Assembly: GCA_022842065.1 (NCBI GenBank)
Contig: JALHQH010000063.1
Coordinates: forward strand, 3,130-67,129
DNA: 64,000 nucleotides
Direction: 5' to 3'
From: Caldilineaceae bacterium
GTDB lineage: Bacteria; Chloroflexota; Anaerolineae; Caldilineales; Caldilineaceae
The notes under the pieces are model-generated. The model saw only the letters and a list, made by a program, of their open reading frames with translations, did no database searches and had not been told where the DNA came from. Every line of letters begins with the position of its first letter. The first letter of the stretch is position 1. A program made the translations under genes and the position numbers. Shown piece by piece: positions 8,818 through 18,160 of the stretch.

Positions 8818-10665
8818 TCAGCTCCTTGCAAATTTCAACATCTGCCAGCCAACATTGATGGCGCTCTTGGCCCCTTCCCAACTGTTCAACCCTTTGATAA
8901 AGGTCCACATCGGGCCAGGGCGCAGCGACCATTCGCGCGTCGCTCGCTTCTGCCAATATTCAAGCTGTTCGGCCGTAATATTTTCATAGTCCAACACCGT
9001 CGATTGATCCATGTCCACCTCTTCCCACTTGGTGCCGGGGCGGAACCAGTTGTTTTCCACCACCTCATAGAAGAAGGGAGTGCCGGGATAGGGGGCGGCC
9101 ACATGGAAAAGCGCAATATCGAGCGGCAGTTCCTTGGCATAGGTAATCGTCTCTTTGATCGACTCTTCGGTCTCGCCGGGCAGGCCGATAATAAAGTAGC
9201 CCCAGTTGTTGATGCCGGCGGCTTTCGACCACTTGAGCGCCTTAAACGCCTGTTCTTTTTTGTAACCCTTGCGGGCGCGCTTTAGGATCTGTTCGTTGGC
9301 GCTTTCGATGCCCCACGAAATAAACCAGCAGCCCGCCTTGCCCATCAGCACGAGCATTTCTTCATCGACATAGTCAACGCGACTGTTGCAGGTCCACTTA
9401 ATCTTGATCTGGCGGCGGAGGATTTCTTCACAGAGGGTGATCACATGTTCGCGGTTGACGGTGAAGAGGTCGGCATACATGTGAATGTTGTGAATACCCA
9501 GTTTGGCCAGATATTCCAGTTCATCACAGATATTGGCGGCGGAGCGCACACGCACACTGTTCTGATAACTAACATGTTTGATGCAATATTTGCAGCCGGC
9601 GGGACAGCCCCGGCTGGTGACAATAAAGGTGAAAGGGCCCTTCATCATCGGCATGCGCTGTTTGTCCAACGGCAGCAGTTCATGCAGCGGAATCGGCAGG
9701 TCATCCAGGTCGGGAATAAAAGGCCGATCCGGGTTGATGACGATCTCTCCTTGTGCATTGCGCCAGGCCAGCCCCATGATCGTGGCATAAGGGGACTGTT
9801 CGGCGCTCATTGCGAAGCTATCGTTCACCGTCTCCAAGCCGGCGCGGCGGCTTTGTAACTGGCTGGTCTCGCGCAACATCTTGGCCACTTTTGGGTTGCT
9901 GGGCTGTTTACCTTCCAGCCGATCCAGCAACTCGCGCAGGGTCATCTCTGGCTCGCCGCGCAGGACAAAGTCGAGTGCCGGGAAGGGGCGCATGGTCTCC
10001 AGTGTCATCGGCGTCACATGCGTGCCAAAGGCCATCGTCTTGGCCCCCAGGGCCTTGGCCAGAAAGACGCCGTACATATCATTCTTGAGCGAAGGCGCGG
10101 TGACCTGGGTTAGATAATATTTGGGGCGCTTCTCTTCCAGCAGCTTTTCAAATTCGTCCCAGCCCATGCGCAGCGCATTGGCGTCGATAATCTCAATCTT
10201 GTATTCAGGCTGGAGCAAGGCCCCCAGTTGGGCCAGACTCACCTGTGGCCAGATCATATTTTCGCGGCTGCGACGGCCCACCCGATGTTGGCTGCGAATC
10301 CAGATCCCACCATCGGGCGTGGGGGGATTGACCAACAGAATATCCACTGTGCCGGAGGGACGGGTCGATGAGGTCAAGGTCTGCACGCTGGCCCCGGCAT
10401 CGGGAAATTGCGAAGGACGCAAAGGCGGAATGCGGCGGGTCCCCAAGTTATTGGCAATGTCGGGTGCCAGCTCAATATTAACGGGCTTCTCACTGCCTTC
10501 TTGCCGGCCGTTGGGCGAACTTGGTCGCACCGCAAGTGGGATTGGTTGCAGCTCGCTCGTTTGTTGTTTGCGTTTGAGTGCTTCCAGTTTGGCCCGTTGG
10601 CTGGCAATCTGCGTTGCCATCTCGCTTTGTGGTCGCTCTTGCGTCTTATCAATCGTTTCGGTCAT
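8818..10665 (-). CDS. B12-binding domain radical SAM protein
   Basis: The protein has 615 residues. The first 100 are a charged, probably disordered leader. A cobalamin-binding Rossmann domain follows (DILLVNPPTPDGG to about residue 250). The radical SAM barrel has the cluster motif CPAGCKYC near residue 356, and conserved segments such as WGIESANEQILKRARKGY and GYFIIGLPGETEESI. Family members are methyltransferases or ring-forming enzymes acting on lipids, antibiotics or bacteriochlorophyll. The position between a glycosyltransferase and an O-antigen ligase suggests a modification of a lipid carrier or glycan, which is inference. The ATG at 10665 has a GGAG site about nine bases upstream. 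Confidence 0.88.
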   Translation of the reverse strand: MTETIDKTQERPQSEMATQIASQRAKLEALKRKQQTSELQPIPLAVRPSSPNGRQEGSEKPVNIELAPDIANNLGTRRIPPLRPSQFPDAGASVQTLTSSTRPSGTVDILLVNPPTPDGGIWIRSQHRVGRRSRENMIWPQVSLAQLGALLQPEYKIEIIDANALRMGWDEFEKLLEEKRPKYYLTQVTAPSLKNDMYGVFLAKALGAKTMAFGTHVTPMTLETMRPFPALDFVLRGEPEMTLRELLDRLEGKQPSNPKVAKMLRETSQLQSRRAGLETVNDSFAMSAEQSPYATIMGLAWRNAQGEIVINPDRPFIPDLDDLPIPLHELLPLDKQRMPMMKGPFTFIVTSRGCPAGCKYCIKHVSYQNSVRVRSAANICDELEYLAKLGIHNIHMYADLFTVNREHVITLCEEILRRQIKIKWTCNSRVDYVDEEMLVLMGKAGCWFISWGIESANEQILKRARKGYKKEQAFKALKWSKAAGINNWGYFIIGLPGETEESIKETITYAKELPLDIALFHVAAPYPGTPFFYEVVENNWFRPGTKWEEVDMDQSTVLDYENITAEQLEYWQKRATREWSLRPGPMWTFIKGLNSWEGAKSAINVGWQMLKFARS

Positions 10666-10745
10666 TGGTACATGCTCCAGAGAATATCGGCTATATGGGC
10701 GCGGCTGCGTGATTCGTGTTGCGTGATTCGTGCTACGTAAAGGAC

Positions 10746-12011
10746 TTAGACCTGCGGCTGCATCTGCAACCCTTCGCTGCTCTTCTCACTCTTCTCGCGC
10801 TGGGGCATGCGCTCTTTGCCGCGCATGTCATCAGCCACCAACGCTTCGCGAATGCGCAAGGTGTCGAGCACCTGCATCTGGATCCAGGCAATGGTCAACT
10901 GAATGCCAACCAGGGCCAACGAGGCGCTGGCGAGATAGTAGAGCCAAAGGCGCGACACTGCCCACCCTTGCAGCCCAAGTGCCAGGCTTAATAAAGCAAC
11001 GAGAATGCCCAGGACAAAGAGCGTGAGGCCAAGCCAGCCAAAGTGGCGATCCAAACGCTGCGTGAAAAGGGGCCGTCCCAATAGCCCTTGTTGAACAGGG
11101 GTTTTGTGAAAGAGCGCCACGAAATAGTTGAAACTCATCCCCAGGGTCAAAATACTCACCCCAGCCACCGCAAAGACCAGGGCGCTAAAAAGAGCAAAGG
11201 CGCCGAGCGGGCTGACCTGCATGACGCCGGCCAGCCGTTCAAAGACCAGCCCGATCCCAATCAAACCGGCAATGACCAGGGCGAGTAGCCCTACTAAGCC
11301 GAGGGGGCGTACGGGATTGTAGTTAAGCGCAGTCCACACAATCGACTGGGCAAAGCGCATGCCATCCTTGACGACACTCAACTTGGAGCGCCCTAGCCGT
11401 TCGCTGTAAGGAATCGGCACTTCCACCATCTTGATCTGTTCGTGTAAAGCGCGAGTGCTCATCACCGGCGTCAGGTTGAGCCCATCCGGCAGGGGATAGA
11501 GCCGGGGCAGGATCGACTTCTTGAAGATGCGCATGCCGCTAGCCGAATCCGTAATCGTGCGCGCACTGATCAGGCTGACTAGTTTGGCGAAGATCAGATT
11601 GCCCAAGCGGCGGACTGCGGGCATCTCACTTTTGGCCCCGGCCATGCGCGAGCCAATCACAATGTCGGCATCCTCGTCTGTCGCTGCTTGGTAAAGCGCC
11701 GGGTAATATTCCGGCGGATAGGTGCCGTCGGCATCCATAAACCCAATCCATTCACCCTGGGCCGCGGCAAAGCCGGTCTTAAGGGCTGCGCCATAGCCAC
11801 CATTCTTGGCGTGGCGAATCAGCCGCGCACCCGGTTGGGCCATCACCAACTCTGGGGTACGGTCGCTGGAGCCATCATCGACGATGATCAGCTCCAACTT
11901 ATCAACACCCACCAGGGCGAGATCGGACTGTACCGCCAAGACGCGGGTCATAATCTCTTGGATGCCATCTTCTTCATTGTAGGCGGGGATTACTACGGAA
12001 AGTGTTGTCAT
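10746..12011 (-). CDS. Family 2 glycosyltransferase with C-terminal membrane helices
   Basis: The N-terminal 230 residues are a GT2 domain of the dolichyl/polyprenyl-phosphate mannose synthase type: [24 protein letters not shown], and the metal-binding [11 protein letters not shown]. The C-terminal half has four hydrophobic helices and a basic, charged tail. Such enzymes load a sugar on a polyprenyl phosphate, or start glycan synthesis, at the inner face of the membrane. I place the start at the ATG at 12011 because GGGAG stands five bases before it. An in-frame ATG at 12023 is four codons longer and has no such site. It is probably cotranscribed with the radical SAM gene. Confidence 0.88.
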   Translation of the reverse strand: MTTLSVVIPAYNEEDGIQEIMTRVLAVQSDLALVGVDKLELIIVDDGSSDRTPELVMAQPGARLIRHAKNGGYGAALKTGFAAAQGEWIGFMDADGTYPPEYYPALYQAATDEDADIVIGSRMAGAKSEMPAVRRLGNLIFAKLVSLISARTITDSASGMRIFKKSILPRLYPLPDGLNLTPVMSTRALHEQIKMVEVPIPYSERLGRSKLSVVKDGMRFAQSIVWTALNYNPVRPLGLVGLLALVIAGLIGIGLVFERLAGVMQVSPLGAFALFSALVFAVAGVSILTLGMSFNYFVALFHKTPVQQGLLGRPLFTQRLDRHFGWLGLTLFVLGILVALLSLALGLQGWAVSRLWLYYLASASLALVGIQLTIAWIQMQVLDTLRIREALVADDMRGKERMPQREKSEKSSEGLQMQPQV

Positions 12012-12125
12012 TTTTACTCCCATTAATCAACGTGGCGAATCAATAAAATCATCCGAATGTCTGGTGCTGCGCCAGTCCGTGACTGGCGGCAGGTCATGGA
12101 CCGTGCCGTGCACCTTTGCAGTCTG

Positions 12126-12932
12126 TTAATAAACTTGTAAAACTGGTTGCTGTTGTTTTGTATTTTCATCAATCGTTTTAAGGACACGGGCCGGTACACC
12201 ACCGACCACCGTATGAGGTGGCACATCCTTGGTGACCACCGCACCGGCGGCAACGACCGCCCCTTTGCCAATGCGTACGCCATCGGTAATTACCGCCCCG
12301 GCGCCAATCCACACATCGTCTTCAACGACAATGCCTTCGGCGGTAATGCCCTGCTCGATCATCGGGCGGTGGGGATCGCTGTAAGCATGGTTGACGGCCA
12401 GCAGTTGGACCATGGGGGCCGTATAGACCCGATCCCCGATGGTGATGCCACCCTGGCCGCGCAATACATTGAGTTCGCCAATCAAGCTGTCCTGTCCAAT
12501 GCGAATAAAGGCATGGGGCAGCGCCCGAAAGTTGTAAACATGCAGCACCGAACCGTGCATCACAAAACTGTTGTCACCAATCGAGATGCCCTGGGGACAA
12601 GCGTGCAGATAGACCCCTTGATCCAGATAGGCATTGCGCCCCAAGTGAATCTGGTCCGCAAAGCGCAGGCGTACGCCACTTTCAATCGCGGCAACACCAT
12701 CCATCTTGAGGATCAGCCGGTAGAGCACCGCCCGTATGGCAATCCCAACCACCGTTGGGATCCAACCAACCAGCGTAAAAAGCAACTGTTCCAGGCAATA
12801 GTGGCGAACTGTACTGGCCTGGCGCGTCATGTAGAGGCGTAATCCAGCCAGCAACCCACCGTTGGTACTTGCCTTTGCAGTGGTTGGTGATGCGGTTGGC
12901 GTGCTAAGTGTTGGTGAATCTGCGTATGACAA
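12126..12932 (-). CDS. Hexapeptide-repeat acyltransferase
   Basis: The protein has up to 268 residues. The C-terminal two thirds are a left-handed beta-helix with hexapeptide repeats and the usual acetyltransferase end: [28 protein letters not shown] is the run from which I recognise it, followed by [11 protein letters not shown]. Family members O- or N-acetylate sugars using acetyl-CoA. It heads the surface-glycan gene string, so sugar acetylation of an envelope glycan is likely. The start is uncertain. The longest frame begins with TTG at 12932 and a Ser/Thr/Pro-rich leader. An ATG at 12830 would give about 234 residues and also lacks a clear ribosome site. Confidence 0.8.
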   Translation of the reverse strand: MSYADSPTLSTPTASPTTAKASTNGGLLAGLRLYMTRQASTVRHYCLEQLLFTLVGWIPTVVGIAIRAVLYRLILKMDGVAAIESGVRLRFADQIHLGRNAYLDQGVYLHACPQGISIGDNSFVMHGSVLHVYNFRALPHAFIRIGQDSLIGELNVLRGQGGITIGDRVYTAPMVQLLAVNHAYSDPHRPMIEQGITAEGIVVEDDVWIGAGAVITDGVRIGKGAVVAAGAVVTKDVPPHTVVGGVPARVLKTIDENTKQQQPVLQVY

Positions 12933-12950
12933 TCGGTTGCTCGTTTATTT

Positions 12951-13036
12951 GGTAGATAGGTATACTGGTAAATCGGTATACTGGTAAATCGGTAGGAATT
13001 GACCTGTGTACTGATTTACTAATCTACTAATCTACT
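12951..13036. repeat. Degenerate tandem/inverted repeat
   Basis: The word ggtatactggtaaatc is repeated twice and followed by a partly complementary run built from actgatttact and aatctacta. It lies in the 680-base divergent gap between the acyltransferase and the OppA gene. The same words (ggtaaatcgg, actgatttac) recur at 24678-24763. Apart from this and the promoter at 13297, the gap shows no gene. Confidence 0.65.
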
Positions 13037-13296
13037 TCCCCTGCGACTTTTGCCGTATTGATCGTAATCAAAAAAGAGGACGAACGGTGTTACATATTCC
13101 TGACAAAGGCCGTTGTTGGGGTGAATCAATGGGCAAGGGTAACGGGCGGTGGCATGGTAAGCAGTGCGCTGCTGCCCTCAGTGGTAGCAACCTTACGAGC
13201 AGTGCTTTTTAACGCATTTTGCCCATTCTGATGGGCTGGAAGACCTTACACCTGCTTGACAGTCGCGTAATTGTGTTGGGCAGGGGTTCGACCAGT

Positions 13297-13325
13297 TTGC
13301 AGCCTTTGAAAAAATTGTATACAAT
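13297..13325 (+). promoter_or_regulatory. Possible sigma70-type promoter for the oppA-like gene
   Basis: TTGCAG and TACAAT are separated by 17 bases, about 290 bases before the OppA-like start codon. The -10 matches consensus at five of six positions and the -35 at three. The long leader that would result has no recognised riboswitch. Confidence 0.35.
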
Positions 13326-13614
13326 GGTCCTCACCAACCCCGGGCGATATCTTTGGCGACCGACGAACCGTTCCCGCCTACATTAGGTCAACATCGTTTT
13401 CTGCGCCGCTATCGCTTGATTTTCTACCAGTTTCCATATAGAAGGCTCGTCGCAGTCGCACTCGAACGTTGTCCACGCCACATATTTGTCAATCTCAACC
13501 CTCAGGGCGCACTGGGTGTTGGTTGCGTGTGTGTGGCTGGGCGCTTTGATGGCATCTGTTGGGCATACCCAAAACGAATTTATTCTTGTTCCACTCTCTA
13601 TTAAGGAGGAGATT

Positions 13615-15414
13615 TTGAACACATCTCACAATCGACGCCGCTCGTCGGTACCTGCAACATGGGCCTTGCTGCTCGTCTTTGCATTGTTACTGGCAGCCTG
13701 TCCGGCCCCGGCGGCCGGTCCCGCCGCAGAGGCACCCGCGGCTGAGGCCCCGGCCGCAGAAGCGCCCGCCGCTGAAGAAGCCGCGGCCCCAGCCGATGCC
13801 ATGACCACGATTTATGGTGAAGTATTGCCGGAAGACGCTCTGCCTTATGCAGAGCAGGTCTATAAGAGTGCCTGTATTATCAACACCAGCGCAAGCACCT
13901 TTGATTTCCAAGTCGCCGTCTACAACCGCTATTGCCTCTCGGATAACTTTAGCGACCCACTGACTGAGTTGGATGTCAACTTCAAGGTAGTACCTGGCGC
14001 GGCCGAGAGCTGGGAAGTTAGCGAAGATGGCTTAACCTGGAGCTTCCACCTGCGCCCTGGCCAGGTCTGGTCCGACGGTACACCAGTGACCGCCAACGAC
14101 TGGGTTGCCACCTATCGCTACCTGGCCGAACCCGATCATGCCTGGGACTTTGCCTGGTTCTATAATGGTGTGATCAAGAATTGGGAAGAAGTGATTGCTG
14201 GTGAATTGCCACCGGAGGAATTGGGCGTTGCTGCCCCAGATGATCTGACTTTCCAGATCACCACACAAAAGCCCTTCCCGCCGATGCCGGGCATGATGAA
14301 ATTTGGCTGGACTTTGCAAGCCAAGGCCCTGGCTGAACATGGCCCGCTCTACAACAGCGACCCCGCAACGCACGTCTCTTCCGGCCCCTTCGTTCTTGAT
14401 ACCTTTGACCCAGGTAAAGAGATCTCACTAAAGGCCAACCCTACTTACAAAGGTTACCGGCCGCCCCGCATGTCTCGTTGGGTGGGTGTTTTCATGGATC
14501 CAGCCACCATGTTTGCCGCCTTCCAAAAGGGCGATATTTATGATGTGGGCTATGAGCAACTGACCCCGGCCGACCTAGAGTTGGTGTTGAGTGACCCAAT
14601 TCTAAAAGACAACTTTCTGCGACACTTTGGTGACTTCCGCACCGACTATCTGCTCTTTGATACCTTTAACCCACCTTTCAACGATCTCAATGTACGTAAG
14701 GCTTTTGCCCACGCCATTGATCGCGAATCGATTGTGACGAATGTCTATGGTGAAGTCAAAGGTATGCCGGCCTATGCCATGCTGATGCCGGGCTTTCCTT
14801 CCTCTTCGACCAAGGGCGAGTTGAACGAGTATCAGAATTATGATTGCGACGTCGCCAAGCAATATCTGGCCGATGCCGGCTTCCCGGATGGCAAGGATTT
14901 CCCCAAGCAAACCTTGTGGCTGCGCAACGAAGGTGAAGCACTCGTCGCGGTCTTCCAGGCCGTGGCCGCCTCGATTTCACAATGTTTGAATATTGAGATG
15001 GATACCTCCAACCCCGATCGCAAAGTCTACATGGATGCGCTCAACGCCAAGCCCACCGGCATTGCGATTGGTGCTATTTCTTATGGCATGGACTATCTGG
15101 ATCCCTCCAACTTGTTGGGCATCTTCCTGACCGGTGGTCGCCATTCCTGGTCCAACGCCACCTTTGATCAACTGGTCAACGATGCCACCCCGTTGGTGAG
15201 CGACCCAGCCAAGCGTGACCAAATGTTCCGCGAGGCCGAGAAGGTGCTGGTTGATGATGTTGGCGGTGCTTTCATTCTTCACCGCTGGCAAGGCACGCTC
15301 TATCAGCCCTTTATTCAGGGCGATTGCATCCGCGTCGCAGATGACATCGGCATCAAGGGCCCGCACTGGGGTAATGATTCCTGTAATAGTATGTTGTACA
15401 TTGCCAAGCAATAA
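13615..15414 (+). CDS. Peptide/sugar ABC transporter substrate-binding lipoprotein (OppA/DppA family)
   Basis: The protein has 599 residues and belongs to the family 5 extracellular solute-binding proteins that feed peptides, nickel or oligosaccharides to ABC importers. A TTG start at 13615 follows a perfect AAGGAGGA site; longer frames begin in non-coding sequence. The lipoprotein signal is clear: NRRRSSVPATWALLLVFALLLAAC ends in the lipidated cysteine, and an Ala/Pro/Glu repeat (AAEAPAAEAPAAEAPAAE) follows as a spacer from the membrane. Typical family blocks include WEVSEDGLTWSFHLRPGQVWSDG and FNDLNVRKAFAHAIDRESIV. The ligand cannot be told from sequence. The permease genes follow. Confidence 0.9.
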   Translation: MNTSHNRRRSSVPATWALLLVFALLLAACPAPAAGPAAEAPAAEAPAAEAPAAEEAAAPADAMTTIYGEVLPEDALPYAEQVYKSACIINTSASTFDFQVAVYNRYCLSDNFSDPLTELDVNFKVVPGAAESWEVSEDGLTWSFHLRPGQVWSDGTPVTANDWVATYRYLAEPDHAWDFAWFYNGVIKNWEEVIAGELPPEELGVAAPDDLTFQITTQKPFPPMPGMMKFGWTLQAKALAEHGPLYNSDPATHVSSGPFVLDTFDPGKEISLKANPTYKGYRPPRMSRWVGVFMDPATMFAAFQKGDIYDVGYEQLTPADLELVLSDPILKDNFLRHFGDFRTDYLLFDTFNPPFNDLNVRKAFAHAIDRESIVTNVYGEVKGMPAYAMLMPGFPSSSTKGELNEYQNYDCDVAKQYLADAGFPDGKDFPKQTLWLRNEGEALVAVFQAVAASISQCLNIEMDTSNPDRKVYMDALNAKPTGIAIGAISYGMDYLDPSNLLGIFLTGGRHSWSNATFDQLVNDATPLVSDPAKRDQMFREAEKVLVDDVGGAFILHRWQGTLYQPFIQGDCIRVADDIGIKGPHWGNDSCNSMLYIAKQ

Positions 15415-15428
15415 AGGTAACTAAGTAG

Positions 15429-15464
15429 AATGATTGGGCGATTGCTTGCAATCGCCCAATCATT
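15429..15464. repeat. Perfect 16-bp-stem hairpin after oppA
   Basis: Arms aatgattgggcgattg and its exact complement enclose a 4-base loop (cttg). It starts 14 bases after the OppA stop and only a weak T content follows. It probably limits read-through into the permease genes, or protects the 3' end of the abundant binding-protein message. Confidence 0.85.
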
Positions 15465-15625
15465 CAATTAAGATCAGATGCGCATCCAATATTTTCATGA
15501 TACTGATACACTTTAATATTGTACTCAATGACAACTTTCTCCTTTCAATAGATTGCATTGCCTGTTCCTGCTTGATCGCAATTAGCCGATAGCGGCACTT
15601 AGTTATTTGAAGATGTGATAAATTT

Positions 15626-16606
15626 ATGACGCGTTATATCCTGGGTCGACTCGCTTCGCTGGTTTTTGTGCTTTTTGCGGTCTCTTTGATCAATTTTACG
15701 ATTATGCACGCCGTACCGGGTGGGCCTTTTGATGAGGAAAAACAACCACTAACCGGCGCGGCCAAAGAAAACATTTTACGCAAGTATGGGTTGGACAAGC
15801 CCGTTTGGCAACAATATGTAAACTACATGAGCAATGCCGTGCGGCTAGATTTTGGTATTTCGTTTCAGCAACCCACGAGCACAGTCATCGAGTTAATTGC
15901 TTCGCGTTGGCCTTTAACCATGCAAGTCGGCCTAATGACCTTGACGATTGTCTTTGGCGTGGGCATTCCACTAGGCATGGTGGCAGCCTATCGGCAAAAT
16001 TCATGGATTGATAACGCGTTGACCTTTCTCGCCATGTTGGGCATTACCCTGCCCAGTTTTATTCTAGCCTTTCTTCTGCTCTTTGTTTTTGCTGTGCGGT
16101 TGGATTGGTTGCCTATGCGTGGTTGGGGGGATTCTACCTGTTTGTTCCACCTACCTGGCTGGGAGACTGGTATTTTCTGCTCGGATTGGGTCATGCCGGT
16201 CGTTGCTTATTCCCTGGCTCCTATGGCTGTCATTGCCCGTTTTACGCGGGCCAGCGTCATCGACACCATTCGCTCGGACTATGTGCGCACGGCACGCGCC
16301 AAAGGATTAGGCGAACGGATGGTTATGTCGCGCCATGTGCTGCGTAACGCGCTGATCCCGCTGGTCACCGTGGGTGGGCCGATGATTCCTGACTTGATGA
16401 CGGGCAGTATCTTTATTGAATCCACCTTTGCCATCAACGGCTTGGGGCGCTATTTTGTCACCAGCGCTTTTAACCGCGATTACCCCATGGTCATGGCAAT
16501 TGCCTTTTTGATTGCTGGACTGTGGGGCGTTATGTATTTGCTGACTGATATTGTTTACACTTGGGTTGATCCGCGCATTCGCATTGGCGGAGAAGGGGGT
16601 CGGTAG
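15626..16606 (+). CDS. ABC transporter permease, OppB/DppB family
   Basis: The protein has 326 residues and six membrane helices. Family marks are the N-terminal MTRYILGRLASLVFVLFAVS and the EAA loop that contacts the ATPase: YVRTARAKGLGERMVMSRHVLRNALIPLVT. It forms half of the import channel for the substrate delivered by the upstream lipoprotein. Its TAG shares one base with the GTG of the next permease (TAGTG), so the two are translationally coupled. No OppD or OppF ATPase gene is present in the window, so the pair must borrow ATPases encoded elsewhere. Confidence 0.93.
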   Translation: MTRYILGRLASLVFVLFAVSLINFTIMHAVPGGPFDEEKQPLTGAAKENILRKYGLDKPVWQQYVNYMSNAVRLDFGISFQQPTSTVIELIASRWPLTMQVGLMTLTIVFGVGIPLGMVAAYRQNSWIDNALTFLAMLGITLPSFILAFLLLFVFAVRLDWLPMRGWGDSTCLFHLPGWETGIFCSDWVMPVVAYSLAPMAVIARFTRASVIDTIRSDYVRTARAKGLGERMVMSRHVLRNALIPLVTVGGPMIPDLMTGSIFIESTFAINGLGRYFVTSAFNRDYPMVMAIAFLIAGLWGVMYLLTDIVYTWVDPRIRIGGEGGR

Positions 16607-17526
16607 TGGCAGAGGCGAGTGGCGTGTTGCCGGTCATACAAAAGTCGGATAGTCCAGTTATACAAAAACATCAACCGCGCACGCTTTGGCAGGACGCTAG
16701 ACGCCGTTTTTTTCGGAATCGGTTGGCTGTGCTAGGCTTGATCATTGTTGGTTTCTTTTTCTTTTTGGCGATCTTTGCCGATTTTTTGGCACCTTACTCC
16801 TTTAAACAGGTGGACTTTACGGTTAAACACCCGCAATTCCCTTTGGCCCATCCCAAGTATTTTTTGGGTACTGACCCAACTGGGCGCGATTTTTTAAGCC
16901 GTTTGATTTACGGTGCGCGTACCTCTATGAGCATCGGCATTATCATCCAAGTGATTGCTTTGACCATTGGTGTGCCGCTCGGTGGGTTGGCAGGCTATTT
17001 AGGTGGCAAGTTTGACTTTGTGGTCACCCGTATCATTGAGATTATGACGGCCTTTCCTGGCTTGCTCTTTGCTATTCTGATCGTGTCGGCTTTTGGTGGT
17101 GGCTATTGGATGGTTGTGTTGGCCCTGAGCATTACGAGCTGGGTTGGCTTGGCACGTTTGGTACGGGGGCAAGTGCTCTCCCTGCGCGAGAAAGAATATG
17201 TGGAGGCTGCTCGTTCTATCGGCGCTACCCAGCGTGATATTCTCGCGCGGCATCTGTTACCAAATATCTTGTCGCCGCTGCTCGTTGCTATCACCTTTGG
17301 CATCCCTGGCGCAATGTTCGGTGAGGCCGGGCTTAGCTTTCTAGGCATCGGCATCAATGACCCGATCGCGAGTTGGGGGAAAATGGTCGGCTCTAGTCTT
17401 GCTTATTTCAAGGTCTACTGGCATTTGGCCCTCTTCCCCATATTGGCGATTGCGCTGGCCATGTTGGGCTTCTCCTTTGTCGGTGATGGGCTACGTGATG
17501 CGTTGGATCCCAAACTTATTGAGTGA
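16606..17526 (+). CDS. ABC transporter permease, OppC/DppC family
   Basis: The protein has 306 residues. A cytoplasmic N-terminus containing TLWQDARRRFFRNRLAVLGL precedes the first helix, as is usual for OppC, and six helices follow. The EAA loop reads YVEAARSIGATQRDILARHLLPNILSP, and FGEAGLSFLGIGINDP is the conserved C-terminal block. The GTG start overlaps the OppB stop by one base. It is the second channel half. The gene immediately after it is a cytochrome c lipoprotein rather than the expected ATPase. Confidence 0.93.
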   Translation: MAEASGVLPVIQKSDSPVIQKHQPRTLWQDARRRFFRNRLAVLGLIIVGFFFFLAIFADFLAPYSFKQVDFTVKHPQFPLAHPKYFLGTDPTGRDFLSRLIYGARTSMSIGIIIQVIALTIGVPLGGLAGYLGGKFDFVVTRIIEIMTAFPGLLFAILIVSAFGGGYWMVVLALSITSWVGLARLVRGQVLSLREKEYVEAARSIGATQRDILARHLLPNILSPLLVAITFGIPGAMFGEAGLSFLGIGINDPIASWGKMVGSSLAYFKVYWHLALFPILAIALAMLGFSFVGDGLRDALDPKLIE

Positions 17527-17575
17527 ACAATTATTCGCTTCATGCTTCTTCAATCCACGGGAGTAAAGTTGATTT

Positions 17576-18067
17576 ATGCCACACATAACTGATTATCTGC
17601 GACGGTTTCATGTCATTATTGCCTTATTCCTTGCATTTTGTTTGCTGACAGCCTGTGGCGGCGGCCAAAGTAGTGATGAACCTGCCTCTGGATTAGCTGA
17701 TAGTGAGCCCGCTGCGCCTGCTATGCCGGCTGGCCAATTCCAGGCGGTGGGCGAACAGAGTGGCTTAACCAAGACCGTAACGCTGACCACGACCACTGCC
17801 ACCACGCAGACTGCTGCTGCGGCCCCGGATTTGGCCCGCGGTGAAGCCTCCTATGTCAAGAACAAATGTGGCGACTGCCACGGTGCCGCCGGTGAAGGTG
17901 TGGCGGATAAAGGTGGGGCGATCACCGAGATGAGCCTGACCTTAGCTGAGTTCGATACGCTGCTTCGTACCGGTGGCGGCCTGGGAAACACCCACATCTT
18001 TGGCCGTTCTGCTGTCAGCCCCAGCGGGATGGAATCGCTTTACGGCTATTCACACTCTTTTGAATAA
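17576..18067 (+). CDS. Small cytochrome c lipoprotein
   Basis: The protein has 163 residues. A signal with lipobox LLTACGGG gives a lipidated cysteine near residue 27, then comes a Thr/Ala-rich linker to about residue 85, then one class I cytochrome c domain. The haem is attached at CGDCH, and the sixth ligand may be the Met in PSGMESLYGY. The likely role is a one-electron carrier tethered to the outside of the cytoplasmic membrane. It lies 49 bases after OppC in the same direction and may be cotranscribed, but a link to import is not obvious. A redox partner for the neighbouring propeller protein is an equally good guess. Confidence 0.82.
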   Translation: MPHITDYLRRFHVIIALFLAFCLLTACGGGQSSDEPASGLADSEPAAPAMPAGQFQAVGEQSGLTKTVTLTTTTATTQTAAAAPDLARGEASYVKNKCGDCHGAAGEGVADKGGAITEMSLTLAEFDTLLRTGGGLGNTHIFGRSAVSPSGMESLYGYSHSFE

Positions 18068-18069
18068 TT

Positions 18070-18143
18070 GGTGAGTGGGTGAGTGGTGATTCGTCCGCCC
18101 CTTAATTACCAATCACCCACTCACCCACTCACCCACTCACCCA
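18070..18143. repeat. Palindrome of gtgagtgg words
   Basis: The left arm ggtgagtgggtgagtg pairs with a longer right arm in which cactcacc words are repeated four times. It sits between the cytochrome lipoprotein and the pseudokinase gene. A related text (caatcaccc words) forms the start of the monooxygenase gene at 51296. Confidence 0.75.
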
Positions 18144-18160
18144 ACACCTAACCGACACCG

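Noticed and set aside
12147..12842. 231-codon open frame opposite the acyltransferase gene
   Set aside because: It mirrors the hexapeptide-repeat codons on the other strand and has no recognisable domain or start signal.
13486..13614. Extended N-terminus of the OppA-like protein
   Set aside because: The extra 43 codons lie before a perfect ribosome site and a lipoprotein signal, so they are leader sequence in an accidental open frame.
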